Shown: positions 8,461-19,890 of the stretch, piece after piece
Layout of the letters: each line of letters starts with the position of its first letter
Position numbering within the stretch: position 1 is the stretch's first letter
Assembly: GCA_030278955.1 (NCBI GenBank)
Contig: JAOANR010000010.1
Coordinates: forward strand, 10,943,884-11,007,883
DNA: 64,000 bases
Direction: 5' to 3'
Source: Hygrophila difformis
Lineage: Eukaryota; Streptophyta; Magnoliopsida; Lamiales; Acanthaceae
The notes under the pieces: model-generated
The model's input: the letters and a program-made list of their open reading frames with translations, nothing else
The model's database searches: none
What the model was told of the DNA's origin: nothing
Translations under genes and position numbers: made by a program

Positions 8461-9966
8461 TCAATCCTCATCATCATCATCATCCTCCTCTCCAGTAGGT
8501 GGAGGATCAAATGATCCTGGAAGCAGCTTCAGCATATTGTTGTTCTGCTTCCTAATCCGGAGACCAACAACAATGACATTAGACACCTCCTCATATTGTC
8601 GAAGAATGATGGTCTTGAGATGATTCACCAACGCCGTGCCAGATAGAGCAGGACCAAGGAGAATGCCATTGTGCATATTTAAGAGATCATTGGTGGGAGT
8701 GTTCTGCTTTATGGGAATGCGCTCTTCTTTGGGAACTTTGATCCCATTCTTCTTTAGGAACCTAGTGATCAAAGCGGGATAGGGAAGGAGATCGTTCTTG
8801 CCAATCGATCCTAGAGTATAACCTACCATCTTAGAGAGCACAGAGAGACCAAAATTTGTCATTTCAAGATATTTTTCAATACAAAACATCAATTTACCCA
8901 TATGAGACGAAACTTGACTGGCATTGGTTGTTGGAAGGATGTTGGAACTGCACAGACGAAAAAGACAGCTATACTCAAGAGTAAGCTGAGCACCACAGAG
9001 TTGATCTCGACCAAATGCAACGCTTTTGGTGTTGGATATCTCGTAAGCAACTTCAGCATTAGAGTTAGGCATGTAATTCATCACATCATCCAGGTTGCTG
9101 TTAAGTGGCCCTTTTAACAACTGGTTAAAAACTTGAGGGAAAATCTCCAGTATTTTGCCTCGGATGTAGATCTTTCCACCATATGGGGACTCGGCATCTA
9201 GGACATCTGGATGGAGATTTGCATAGAACTCTTGAACCAAAGCAGGAGAGTAGTCTTCCAGTTTTGTAGCCCAGTAGAGAAGATGGCAATCCTCCAGATA
9301 CTTTGTAAAGCCAAGTTCCTTGTAGATAGGATGTGTGAACTGCTCCTCTGGTATGAAGTCTCAATTGTTGAGTTCCTTGGCAAACTTCTACGCTTCCTTG
9401 TCATAGAACTTGAAGTTTAGAGCGTCACGAACAGTCATAGGGCCAACTTTCTTAGGTCGTTTCTGAGTTGTCTCAACTGCAAGTTGTTTGTCCTTTCTTT
9501 TGCGAGAACGAGTCATGGGGGTGCGAGCAGCAGGGCGATGTTCCGGAGTGACTTCAGGATCCAGCTCGTTGTCCCTCTGTTGTTCCTGTTCTCCAGTAAC
9601 AGCATCGTCAGGATTACTGGAATCAAAAAGATCATCGTCATTCCCTTGAGGATACTCAGTTGTGGTGCCATCATCCCAGTCAACGGTGAACGTTTCCTTT
9701 TGAGGTGCTGGAAGAGCGGGCGGAGTGGGTGCAGGAAGTGCTCCGGCTGGCGGAAGATAGTCAAGAGGAAGAACCTCCTAGACAGTGTCGTCAGCATTGC
9801 CTCCAGACGTCTCACCAAGATCAGTTGATGGATTTGGAACAGATTTGCTAAGAGCTTGTAGGATGGATGACACTATTTGAACATGATCAATAGGCACTTC
9901 ATTATGTGTTTGAGCGGATGAATCAGCGAGAGGGTCAGAAGGTGATTTGGGAGAAGAAGAAGCCAT
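8461..9966 (-). pseudogene. Copia third ORF (Sirevirus envelope-like position; plant-transposon-protein-like domain), with stops
   Basis: A single minus-strand frame runs from an ATG at 9966 (MASSSPKSPS) to a stop at 8461, about 500 codons, broken by in-frame stops at 9778-9780, 9388-9390 and 9361-9363. The N-terminal third is Ser/Pro- and acid-rich, followed by a basic RSRKRK/KRPKK stretch that could be a nuclear localisation signal. The C-terminal half contains FYANLHPD and IYIRGKILEIF, which resembles the putative plant transposon protein domain found in third ORFs of Sirevirus-lineage Copia elements. It ends in a run of Asp/Glu. It lies between RNase H and the 3' LTR, where Sireviruses carry an envelope-like ORF. 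No clear signal peptide or fusion peptide is seen. The function in this family is unknown. Confidence 0.7.
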
Positions 9967-10314
9967 TGGGAGATTATGCTGCAACAATGAGAAACTAACC
10001 AAAGAAAACAAGTAGGATGCAGGAAGGATAAATGTAAGGTAACATTTAAAGAAGGGAAAAGGTTTGAAATGTAAACCACGATCAGTAAGTTTGAAACGGC
10101 AAAGTAATGATGGCAGTTTCGGGGAAAGTGAGCTGTAGAGGTGAAGGGACGGTTACAGTGGTTGCAAGGTGATGATGACAGTGCTCAGACGTCGTATCAA
10201 AATCCCTTCGTATCAATATATTCCCTTGTCACTATCCGATTCCCTTCACTAAATAGCTTGGGCCTGTGAATGTTAGTATGGATAGAAAAACAAATGGCCC
10301 AAACATAATAAAAT
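9967..10314 (-). other. Spacer between Copia Pol and the third ORF
   Basis: About 350 bp with no conserved frame. In this position, related elements express the third ORF by means not evident from this sequence. Confidence 0.5.
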
Positions 10315-13300
10315 CTAATTAGAATGAAAACTGAGGCCCGTAATAGTTTTAAGCCTATCAAACTTATCTCCTTCCATAGCTTTGTTTAGGATGTCAGCAC
10401 GCTGCTCTGACGACCCTACATGTTGAATATCACAAATATTATCTTCAACCAAATCTCTAATGAAATGATACCTGATGTCTATATGTTTGCTCCTATTGTG
10501 AAGTACTGGGTTCTTAGAGATGTTTATAGCACTTGTGTTGTCACATAGTACCACAAATTTCTCTTGATTTACACCATAATCCGCCAAAGTTTGTCTCATC
10601 CACATAAGTTGGGAACAACAACAAGTAGCGGCTATGTACTCTGCTTCAGCTGTAGAGAGAGCAACTATGTTTTGTTTCCTTGAATACCAACTAACCAGAT
10701 TATCACCAAGATAGAAACATCCTCCTGTAGTCGACCTTCTGTCATCACAACTTCCAGCCCAATCAGAATCTGTGTAACCTATAAGATCCAATGATGATCT
10801 TTTAGAATACCAAATTCCAAGTCCAATGGTTCCCTTAATATATCTCATAATTCTCTTAGCTGCCTTGAGGTGTGTCTCCTTAGGTTGAGATTGAAATCTA
10901 GCACAAACTCCAGTGCTATAAGAGATATCAGGTCTTGTTGCTGTTAGGTAGAGAAGACTACCCATCATACTTCTGTACAGTTTTTGATCAACATCATTGC
11001 TGGAATCATTTTTAGAAAGCTTCTCATGTAATCCCTGAGCTATTCTTGCAACCTTGCTGTCTTCCACCTTAAATTTCTTGAGCTATTAGCAGCATACTTC
11101 TCTTGTGACAAAAATATGCCATCCTTCTCTTGTTTAATCTGCAAACCAAGAAAATAATGCAATTCTCCAAGCATACTCATCTCAAACTCAGTCTTCATAG
11201 CATGTATGAATCCTTTTCTAAGTTCTTCTGAAGTAGAACTAAAAATGAGATCATCAACATAGACTTGTACTACTATGATATTCTTATCTGAATGCTTAAT
11301 GAACAAAGTCTTATCCACATTTCCTCTGGTGTAGCCGTTGTTAACAAGAAACTGTGACAACCTTTCATACCAAGCACGGGGTGCTTGCTTAAGACCATAT
11401 AAAGCTCCTTTGACTTTGTAAACATAATATGGATATTTATGATCTTCAAACCCAGCTGGTTGAGCTACATAAATTTCCTCCTTTATCCTTCCATTTAGAA
11501 AAGCAGTCTTGATATCCATTTGGTATAACTTGAAATTCAAATAACATGCTACAGATAAAAAAATTCTTACAGCTTCAATTCTTGCAACAGGTGCATAAGT
11601 TTCTCCATAGTCCAATCCTTCTATTTGTGTGTAGCCTTGTGCTACCAATCTAGCTTTATTTCTGACTATGTTTGCATGCTCATCTTTCTTGTTCCTAAAA
11701 ATCCATTTAGTACCAATAATGTTGATGTTGTCTGGTGGTGGTACTAACTCCCATACAGAGTTTCTTTCAAATTAAAGTAACTCGTCTTGCATGGCTGCAA
11801 TCCAATATTCATCTTTGAAATCTTCTGAGGCATTCTTTGGTTCCATCTTGGATATAAAACAGTTCATTCCAGCTAATTGCTTGTAATCAATTTTCTTATT
11901 CCGAGTCTGTCTAGGAGCATATATGCCTCCTATGATATCGGTGTTAGAATGATGCTTTAACGTTCTGGGACCCTTTCTCCTATCAATCTCAGTAGAATCA
12001 AGTGGTTGTTGCTCTTCTTCAGTGTCAACCAAAACTTCAGTTTCAGCACCAGCTTCTGCATCAGCTTCAGATGATGGTTCTTGTGATTCCTCAGTTGGTA
12101 AATCAAGCATAGGAAAGTAATGTAGACCATCTTCATCTTCAGATAATCCTTTAGACAAAGAATCTTCAAATAAAATATTTACTGATTCTATGACCTTCTT
12201 ACTTTCAGACAAATAGATTCTGTAAGCTCTGGAGTTGTTAGCATAACCTAGAAACAACCCTTTTTCTGATCTGGCATCGAACTTCTTAAGCTGTTCTCTG
12301 TCTCTGTAAACATAACATGGACAACCAAATGTATGAAAATATTTAACATTAGGAAGTTTATCATACAATATTTGATAAGGAGTGAAATTTGTCTTTGGTC
12401 TCAAGAGAATTCTGTTTGCAACATGGCATGTTGTGTTGATTGCTTCTGCCCAAAAAGTCTTTGGAAGAGTGCTATCATGAAGCATAGACCTTGCCATCTC
12501 CTGTAAGGTCCTATTCTTCCTTTCTACAATACCATTCTATTGAAGAGTTTTTGGGGCTGAGAATTCTCGAGAGATTCCATGTAGTTTACAAAAATCAGTT
12601 AATTGTTGATTGTCAAACTCTCTTCCATGATCAGTTCTAATCCTTTTGATCTTCCCTTGTTTTTATTCAAGATCTTCAGACTTACTGATTCAAAATACTC
12701 GAAGGCTTCATCTTTGGATCTGAGAAAACAAACAAAGGTGAATCTAGAAAAGTCATCAACATTCACAAGTACATACCTTTTACCATTTAGGCTTTCAACT
12801 TCTAATGGACCCATCAAGTCCATATGAATAAATTTAAGGCAGTGATTAGTGGTAATTTCATCAACTCGTTTGTGTTGAGCTTTAGTTTGTTTCCCCTTGG
12901 AACACCCTTCACAGACAACCTTGGAGATATTCTGTAGTTTAGGAAGCCCTTTGACAGCTCCAGAAATGCTCAACTTATAAAGAGTTTGGTAGTTAAGATG
13001 TGCCATCCTTTTGTGCCAAAGACTTGTAAGATCTTCTTTCAAAATCAATGCCCTGTCTACTGATTCCTTCAATATGTAACAATTATTAGTAGACCTTTTT
13101 CCAGACATAATACATTTATAATCTTTGAACACATAACAAGTATTCATGTCAAATAGCACTAAGGATTTTTCATCACATAATTGACTTATGGAAATCAAGT
13201 TTGTAGTTAATCCTTCAACAAAATAGACTTTAGAGAGATTAGAAAGAACTCCCTCATTAATTTTACCATAGCCAGTAATTTTGCTTTTGGCACCATCACC

Positions 13301-15334
13301 ATACATAACCTCTCCACAATCTTGTTCTGTGAAGTTTTGAAGAATGTTCTTGGTTCCAGTCATATGCCTAGAGCATCCAGAATCAAAGTACCACAAGGTA
13401 TTCTTATGGTGTGCCTGCAATGATACAACAACAAGACCAACAGATTGTTTGTTAGAGTGTTTAGGTATCCAGGCCTTACGAATCTGGATTTTCTTCTGTA
13501 GTTCTAACGACGGCCAGACAACTGGTCTTCCATTTAGAAGGTCTCGAACTATCCTCAGACAAGTGTCAGCTTGATGACCAGGTAGTCCACAATAGATACA
13601 ATCCCTTGAGTCTTGAGGTGCATGATTAACTTGTAAAGGTATATCCTTGTATGTAGCTGCATTGCTTGGCTCTTCACCTAGATATCCTCCACTGACAAAG
13701 TTTCTCTTGGTTGTTTTGACTTTGTTCAGCTTTCCTTTCTTCTTGTATCCAATACTTGAAAGATCACCAGGTCTTTTGCACATAGAAAGAACTGAATTTA
13801 ATTTATTTTTACCTTTAACCGTTTGAGAGAGTTCATTGCACTTGATCTGGAGTTTTTGATTTTCTGAAGCTAATAAGGACTTTTCATCAGAAAGCTTGGA
13901 ACATTCAACTTGAAGTTCTTCAATTTTGAGCTTAACAAGCTTCAATTCTTTTTGAATTTTGATCTTCTCAGCAGGCAGTTCATCATAGAAAATTCCGAGG
14001 TCAGCCAGTTGAGCTAACAACTTTTTGTTCTCACTGAAGGCAGTGTCATACTCAAACTTTAACTCTTCATAGGCATCAGTCAGCTTTGAATATATTTCAT
14101 TGATATTACATGCACTAACAGAATCATCTTCATCAGTAGAATACTCTAATGAACTAGTTATACCTGTTAGAGGGCTGCAATCACGAATTGTTTAGGCTAC
14201 AACATCTTCTGGATCACTCTATTGTTCCTCTGTTGCCTCAACATCAGATTCTCCATCACTCTGAGTGGCTTGATATGCTTTTCCTTCTTTTCTCTTGGCA
14301 GTGGGACATTCCTTTTTGACATGTCCTTTGCCTCCACATTCATAGCATACAATAGAGGAGAATTTATCAAATTTCTCTGGCTCCTTGAGTTTCTTTTGAT
14401 TATTGCCTTCGCTACCATATTTCTTAGAACCCTTATTCTGTTGTTTGTCTGACGTCGAAACACCATGTGAACTGGATTTCTGAGGTTTGTCTTTCTGAAA
14501 CTGTCTTGCTCTCTTTTCTTAAAGAAATTTGGCCATTCTTCTAGTGAACAGTGACAATTCTTCATCCAGATCATCATCTGAATCTTCAATCTTTTCAGCT
14601 TTTAGAGCAATACTCTTCGATTTGCCTTTGTTTCTTGATTCCAGATGATTCATCTCATAGTTTTGTAAATTCCCTACCAATTCTCCAAAGTCATAGTGTC
14701 TTTTCACTCTCTTCAAGAACTGAGATCTTTCCAGAATACTTAGGTGATACAGTTCGTAGCATCTTCCGGACTAATTTCTATCCATCAAAATGCATTCCAA
14801 GCTCTATGCTTGATTAACCACATTTTGAAATCTTTCAAAATATGTTGAGATATTTTCATCATCTGTCATCTCCAACCTGTCATACAAAGATTCAACGCGA
14901 TGTAAACTTGTTAGCTTAACATCAGCAGAACCTTCAAACCTGATTTCAAGGAATCTCTACATTTCATTGGCGTTTTTACAATTCTTGATCATCCTATGTT
15001 GTGCCTCCTCCATGGCTCCACTGATTGCATTCATGGTCGCATAATTTCCTTGTTTTGCTGTCCTTTCTGCTGCTGTATATTCATCCTTTTTAGCAAGTCG
15101 AATTGTAGGCGTTGCAGTGGTTGTGGTGGTTGAAGTGGTATCCGTAGATATGGACGTGGTTGTACTGGCAGTTGCAGGGGTTTCAGTCCTTGTTGGTGGT
15201 TCCCATGCTTCTTCGACTGCATCCCAGACATCCTCTCCAAGAGCTCTAAGGTAGCACTCCATTCTTGACTTCCAATAGCTATAGTTGTTTCCATCAAAGA
15301 TCGGTGGACGTAGGTGCGAAATTTCCCTACTCAT
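10315..15334 (-). pseudogene. Copia Gag-Pol polyprotein, multiply disrupted
   Basis: Minus strand. Gag starts at 15334 (MSREISHLRPP) with the YSYWKSRME core of UBN2/DUF4219-type Gag. A CCHC zinc knuckle (CYECGGKGHVKKEC) lies near 14305-14347. Protease motif FDSGCSRHMTG is near 13380. The integrase has HHCC (MAHLNYQTL...CEGCSKGK) and the first catalytic Asp residues (HMDLMG, VNVDDFSRF) near 12750-13020. Reverse transcriptase has YVDD near 11265. RNase H has TDSDWAG and LSTAEAEY near 10640-10770, ending at 10315. Verified in-frame stops are at 14957-14959, 14771-14773, 14519-14521, 14219-14221, 14192-14194, 12537-12539 and 11772-11774. Frameshifts lie near 12655 (after the second integrase Asp) and near 11085 (after RT). 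Gag and Pol otherwise share one frame, as usual for Copia. Confidence 0.92.
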
Positions 15335-15371
15335 GATGAATCTTGAATCTTCAGTAAAGTGTTTAAAGATT

Positions 15372-15384
15372 GGCTTTGATACCA
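15372..15384 (-). other. Copia primer binding site (initiator Met tRNA type)
   Basis: On the minus strand TGGTATCAAAGCC starts 2 nt after the 5' LTR. It differs by one base from the canonical TGGTATCAGAGCC, which is complementary to the 3' end of initiator Met tRNA. Confidence 0.85.
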
Positions 15385-15386
15385 AT

Positions 15387-16053
15387 TGACAGTCCTTAGA
15401 GTAGGTTGTTAAAGCGTTGCAAGGATCATACACACAATTGCAGTAAAGTAAAAAAGACAATTGTTTGGTGACCCGGTTCGGACCTCCTGTCCTACGTCCG
15501 GGGGATTCCAATCCAGGGGAAAATCACTCAAAAAAATTCAAGAACAAACACAAGACTTGGAATCAATCCTATCAACTCGATCTAGAAGCTGAAATCTCCC
15601 CCTCAACTCCTAATCTCCCTGACTAGAATTACAGACACAATCTTCTTGTTCCTTCAACCTATTAACTACCCTGAACAAGAATCCTAAGCTATTCCAAGAT
15701 GAACTGTCATCTTGGATTACAACTCGATCTAAAACGATATACACATGAATTACAACTCAATTCACTCAAGATCAAAACTCATTATCATCTAATCATGAAG
15801 AACACGGTTTTGACTCAAGTATATCTTCTAATCGAATCTAAGAATGCTCTCGGTAAAGTGTATAGAAGATGAATGAAAATACAAAAACTTGCTTAAGGAC
15901 TCAAGACTAAAGATATTATATAAACTGAAATCCGCCTTGGCCCTTAAGTCCATGGAGCTGGTGAGACTTGATCCACAACGATGACAACTGCCCTGTTGTT
16001 AGAAGGTTGCATTGACACAGAAATAATCCTGCATGAAATGTTAAGTGCCAACA
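15387..16053 (-). repeat. Copia 5' LTR (667 bp)
   Basis: Partner of 7397-8064, with TG...CA termini. It is the 5' LTR because the primer binding site adjoins its left edge on the minus strand. A frame entering it from Gag is incidental. Confidence 0.95.
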
Positions 16054-16058
16054 ATTAT

Positions 16059-18197
16059 TTTTAAGAAAAGAAAAAGTAATTTAGCCTAAATAATAGTATG
16101 AACAAATCAGTTAAAATATAATATTTAATAGGGAAGAAGTTAATTTAAAAGAGAAGAAAATACATTATCTTAAATCATATTACGGTTCAAGTTATTAAAA
16201 TGATAAATTTAGAACTTAGAAATCTCGAAATTGGGTTACGAACTTCAAACACAACAGTGTTTTGAGCGAATCTGAAGATCGTTATTGCAACAATTTCCTT
16301 AAAACAGTATTGTCGGGTATCGGTGCACCTGTTTCCCAGGATACAACAGATTCCCGACGGAAGCGAACCGGAACAAAAATGTGAAGTTTGCTGGAATTCT
16401 GGAAATTCGGATGAATTGGAATGAAAAATATGCCTCAAAACAAACACCCCTTAGTCAGGAGAAAAAGTGTTTTATTTTTCTTTTATAATGTTGGGTAAAG
16501 TTATGCTTATGGATAGACAGGAGATATTTTCGCATTGTTGCCCACTTTATTGGAACCCAACAATAATTGTTCATTGCATAATATTGGGAAACCCAACAAG
16601 AATTGAGTATGATTATGTTGTACGAGAATGAGATTATATGATGGATTGAAATTCATGTTATCGGTCCTTAATTGATTTTGATGAGAGATTACTGTAAACT
16701 TGTTATCGATCCTTGATTTGTAAATGTTTTGAATGAGGGAGTATAACATAATTTTAGGCAACAGTGGGTTGGCAAACCGCAAACCTATAGTAGTATACCC
16801 ACGTAAGTCGATTCGTCCCCTAATTGAATAAGTACAAAGGACCATACGAAGAAGAACCCATAAATACAACTACCAAAAGAATGCGCTCAGTAATGCAATC
16901 AGAAACATCACAAAAAATGCCACTAATCTTAAAATTTAAAATGTCTAAATTCTAACGCTCTTTTAATTTCCAACGCTTAGTTTAACCATGTCTAGTATTC
17001 CTAAAAATGTCGCTAATCATTGTATTTTTTTTCCGTCGCACATTACATGCCAATTCTCGATGTGTATTTGGCTATTTAATTTGAAATTGCGACATTTCGG
17101 ACTTGAGGGGAATGGCTATGGTGCTGGTGGCCTGCACCTACAGCTATCATTTTCGAATACACAACCATCACTTTTTAGATATGAAACCATCACCTTTTGG
17201 ATGCCAGTATAAACAATGTTTATGATATGGATACACAATCATCACTTCTAGATATGTAACCATCATTTCCGAATACACAACCATCATTCTGCACCTGCAG
17301 ATATTTGGAGTGGCTGCACCGGAACCGAACTAGGACTTGAGGAATTGATAAAGTTAAATCGGACGACAACATGACATCATTCAAGCCGAAGCTTATTAGT
17401 GGGTGACAAAAAATTGCAATAAAATTATACTTTGATTTTTTTTGTTTTTCCCCAAAAAAAAAGGATGAGTAGTAGTAATATTATGATGATGTTTTCCTAA
17501 TTTCGTGTAAGAACTGATTGTTTGGGAGGAATGTAAGTATATTATTATTCACTGCGTATTATTGTGTTCAAGTTAGTTTTTACTGTATATATTTAGCGCT
17601 ATTGAGAGGAATGAAGTTGACTTGCATAAAAATTAAATCATTTGCTGGGTCAAACTAAAATAAAATTAGAATTCATGTATTATTACTCAGCTCGATGCAT
17701 GCACTACGACTTCCTTTTCAATTATTAATTTTAATCATAATCGTTTTAAATTTTAATTGACTAAGGGTGTTTGTTTTCGTGTTTTGAGGCATATTATTTT
17801 TTAAAACGTAAATAATATGTGAATTATCTTTGTATGCTAACTTTCAATAATCTATTATTTACAGAGGCGAAACCAAGTAATGCATAGGGATGGTGTCGGC
17901 CCCTCCATAGATTTTGATACCAAGTATATAGTGTATATATTATATATATTTATATATACTAAATATTGCTAATTATGGGGCATTCTTTGTTAGTTATTTA
18001 TTTTAATTTTAAGATTTTAAGAATTCCAAAATTATTTATAATTCAATAATTCTTCACAGACTTATATTTGTCACCTAAAAAAAAACCCTACTTATATTGA
18101 ATTAATTAAGCTTACTCTATATTAGATTTTGAGCCGTCTTCCAAAGTCTAACCATTTTTTAAACTATAGAGTTTCAAGTTTGCTAAATTCTACAGCA
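16059..18197. other. AT-rich intergenic sequence with minor repeats
   Basis: No gene is supported. An inverted pair of about 40 bp lies at 16422-16460 and 17757-17800 (CTAAGGGTGTTTGTTTT...TTTGAGGCATATT), possibly ends of Harbinger-like MITEs facing away from each other. At 17148-17300, degenerate repeats of ACACAACCATCA-type words recur. A TATATA-rich stretch is at 17930-17960. Confidence 0.4.
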
Positions 18198-18207
18198 TTT
18201 TTAAAAA

Positions 18208-19547
18208 GGAAAAAATGTTAAATACGTCCGTTTTATTTTCCAAAAATCCAAAGCAATCCTTTTTTTATTTTATTAACAAAACAGTCCGCTATAAATGCTA
18301 ATTATGTCCAAATCAATCAATTGTTCACTAATTATACCATAATCGCTGACGTGGCAAGGGTTTAAATTTAAACCTGACACGTGGGCATAATATTAGTCTT
18401 TTTTTCTTTTATCTTGTGCCAATTCAGTCCTAAACTTTTATTTTGTTCCATGTAATCCTCTACCAAAATCAGTAATTTTTATATTAATTGGCCTCCAACA
18501 ATTCAAATTATTTCATTTCAGGCCTAGATACTTAAATTATTATTATTATGAGTCCATTTATCAAATAAACGCCCAACATATTTCTGTAAATAAAATTAAA
18601 CATCAAACCTCATACATTGGGTTTGACTGCCTTATTATTGGGTCTTCCAAACTCCGAAATTTTACGGACTCTCTCCAATCACCCGACCGCAACCGATGGT
18701 TCATTGGTTCTGGTTCCTTCAGCAAAAATCAGCACAATCCTACTTTATTTTCTACCTTAGTACGTAGAAAGGTTTGAGTAAATTATTTAATTTTATTTTT
18801 TGGGTAAATGATTTAATTTTACGTTTTTAAATGTTATAGATGCAGGAAGCCTGGACAATAAAATTCAGACTATTTTTTAATATTTTTAATAATATATAAA
18901 TAATATTTTACTATTTTTTAATAAATTCAAGGCTTCCTGTACCCATAACCTTCCAAAAATTAAAATTAAATCATTTACTCAAACCTTGCTACGTCATAAG
19001 GTAGGAAACAAAGTAGGATTGTGCTGATTGTAGCTGAAGAAAACCAGAACCAATAAACCATCGGTTTCGGTCGGGTGGTTGGAGGAAGTCCGTAAAATCC
19101 TGAAGCTTGGACGACCCGGTAACAATGCAGTCAAACCCAATGTATATATGAGGTTTGGTGTTTAATTTTATTTACGGTATGTTGGGCATTTATTTGATAA
19201 ATGGACTTATAATAATAAAAATTTAAGGTTCTGGGCTTGAAATGAAATAATTTGAAAGGTTGGAGGCCAATTAATATAAAAATTAATGATTTGGGTAGAG
19301 AACTAAATGGAACAAAACAAAAGTTTAGGACTGGATCGGCAAAAGATAAAAGAAAAATGACTAATATTATGCCCACTGTCAGGTTTAAATTTAAACCATT
19401 GCCACGTCAACAATTAGGGCATAATTAGTGAACAATGGACTGATTTAGACATAATTAGCTAGCGGACTGTTTTGGTAATAAAATAAAATAAAAAAGGATT
19501 GATTTGAATTTTTTAAAAAGAAAACGGGCATATTTAACCTTTTTTCC
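18208..19547. mobile_element. Foldback element with arms of about 650 bp (MULE-like)
   Basis: The left arm (18208 to about 18855) is repeated in inverted orientation in the right arm (about 18930-19547); matching words occur in order along the whole length. The centre is an AT-rich loop of about 75 bp between CAGGAAGCCT and AGGCTTCCTG. The ends read GGAAAAAATGTTAAATACG and, inward from the right, GGAAAAAAGGTTAAATATG, which resembles Mutator-like terminal repeats. The flanks TTTTTAAAAA (18198-18207) and TTTTTTAAAAA (19548-19558) fit a 9-11-bp duplication, but that sequence is itself palindromic, so it is weak evidence. There is no coding sequence. The arms differ at many positions, so this copy is not recent. 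Confidence 0.6.
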
Positions 19548-19605
19548 TTTTTTAAAAATGCACATCCAAATTAAACACCCCTCTAAATATGATAGATGTG
19601 GAGAG

Positions 19606-19624
19606 ATTAGAGCGTCATTGCATT
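19606..19624. repeat. LINE target-site duplication, left copy (19 bp)
   Basis: ATTAGAGCGTCATTGCATT here matches 56060-56078 exactly. The two copies are 36.4 kb apart and bracket the split LINE and everything inserted in it. Confidence 0.85.
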
Positions 19625-19890
19625 TTTTCTGGTGGGCAAAAGTTTAATGATATTGCAATGTCAAATATTACAAAGATACAGAACCAAAAGCACTGAGCCG
19701 AGAATTATTCACTCCCAGCCATTTCACAAAAGCTCAACATCATTACACATGAAGTAGCATCAGACTATGAAAAAATTAACTTTAAAGAGCAAAGCACCAT
19801 AGAAAAACGCAAGGTTGCATTCCATCTTGAGTGAGAACCAACTTTCGATCTTTTCTTCTCCATTTGCGCCTCTTCTGGCCCAGGAGTCTG
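19625..19890 (-). mobile_element. 3' end of split LINE: RNase H C-terminus, 3' UTR, short poly(A)
   Basis: On the minus strand the RNase H frame resumes at the insertion boundary (SWARRGANGEEKIESWF), runs to a TGA at 19760-19762, and is followed by about 130 bp of 3' UTR and a run of only four to six A just before the duplication. The frame and protein family are the same as those that stop abruptly at 49673 (NECAD). The 5 bp GTCTG at 19886-19890 is repeated at 49673-49677, the target duplication of the LTR element that splits it. Confidence 0.85.

Larger units (their letters stand above)
7397..16053 (-). mobile_element. Complete Ty1/Copia LTR retrotransposon, Sirevirus-like, decayed coding region
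   Basis: The 8,657-bp element has LTRs at 7397-8064 and 15387-16053, each TG...CA, flanked by the 5-bp target duplication ATTAT (7392-7396 and 16054-16058). On the minus strand, in order: 5' LTR, an initiator-Met-type primer site, Gag, protease, integrase, reverse transcriptase, RNase H (Copia order), then a third ORF, a polypurine tract and the 3' LTR. The LTRs differ at about 17 positions by eye (roughly 2.5%), suggesting insertion on the order of a million years ago at usual plant rates. Multiple stops and at least two frameshifts mean this copy cannot encode its own proteins. Confidence 0.95.

Noticed and set aside
16422..17800. A Harbinger MITE spanning the inverted pair at 16422-16460 and 17757-17800
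   Set aside because: The terminal-like sequences face outward relative to the enclosed DNA, so they cannot be the two ends of one element there. They may be ends of two separate copies, for which I found no partners.
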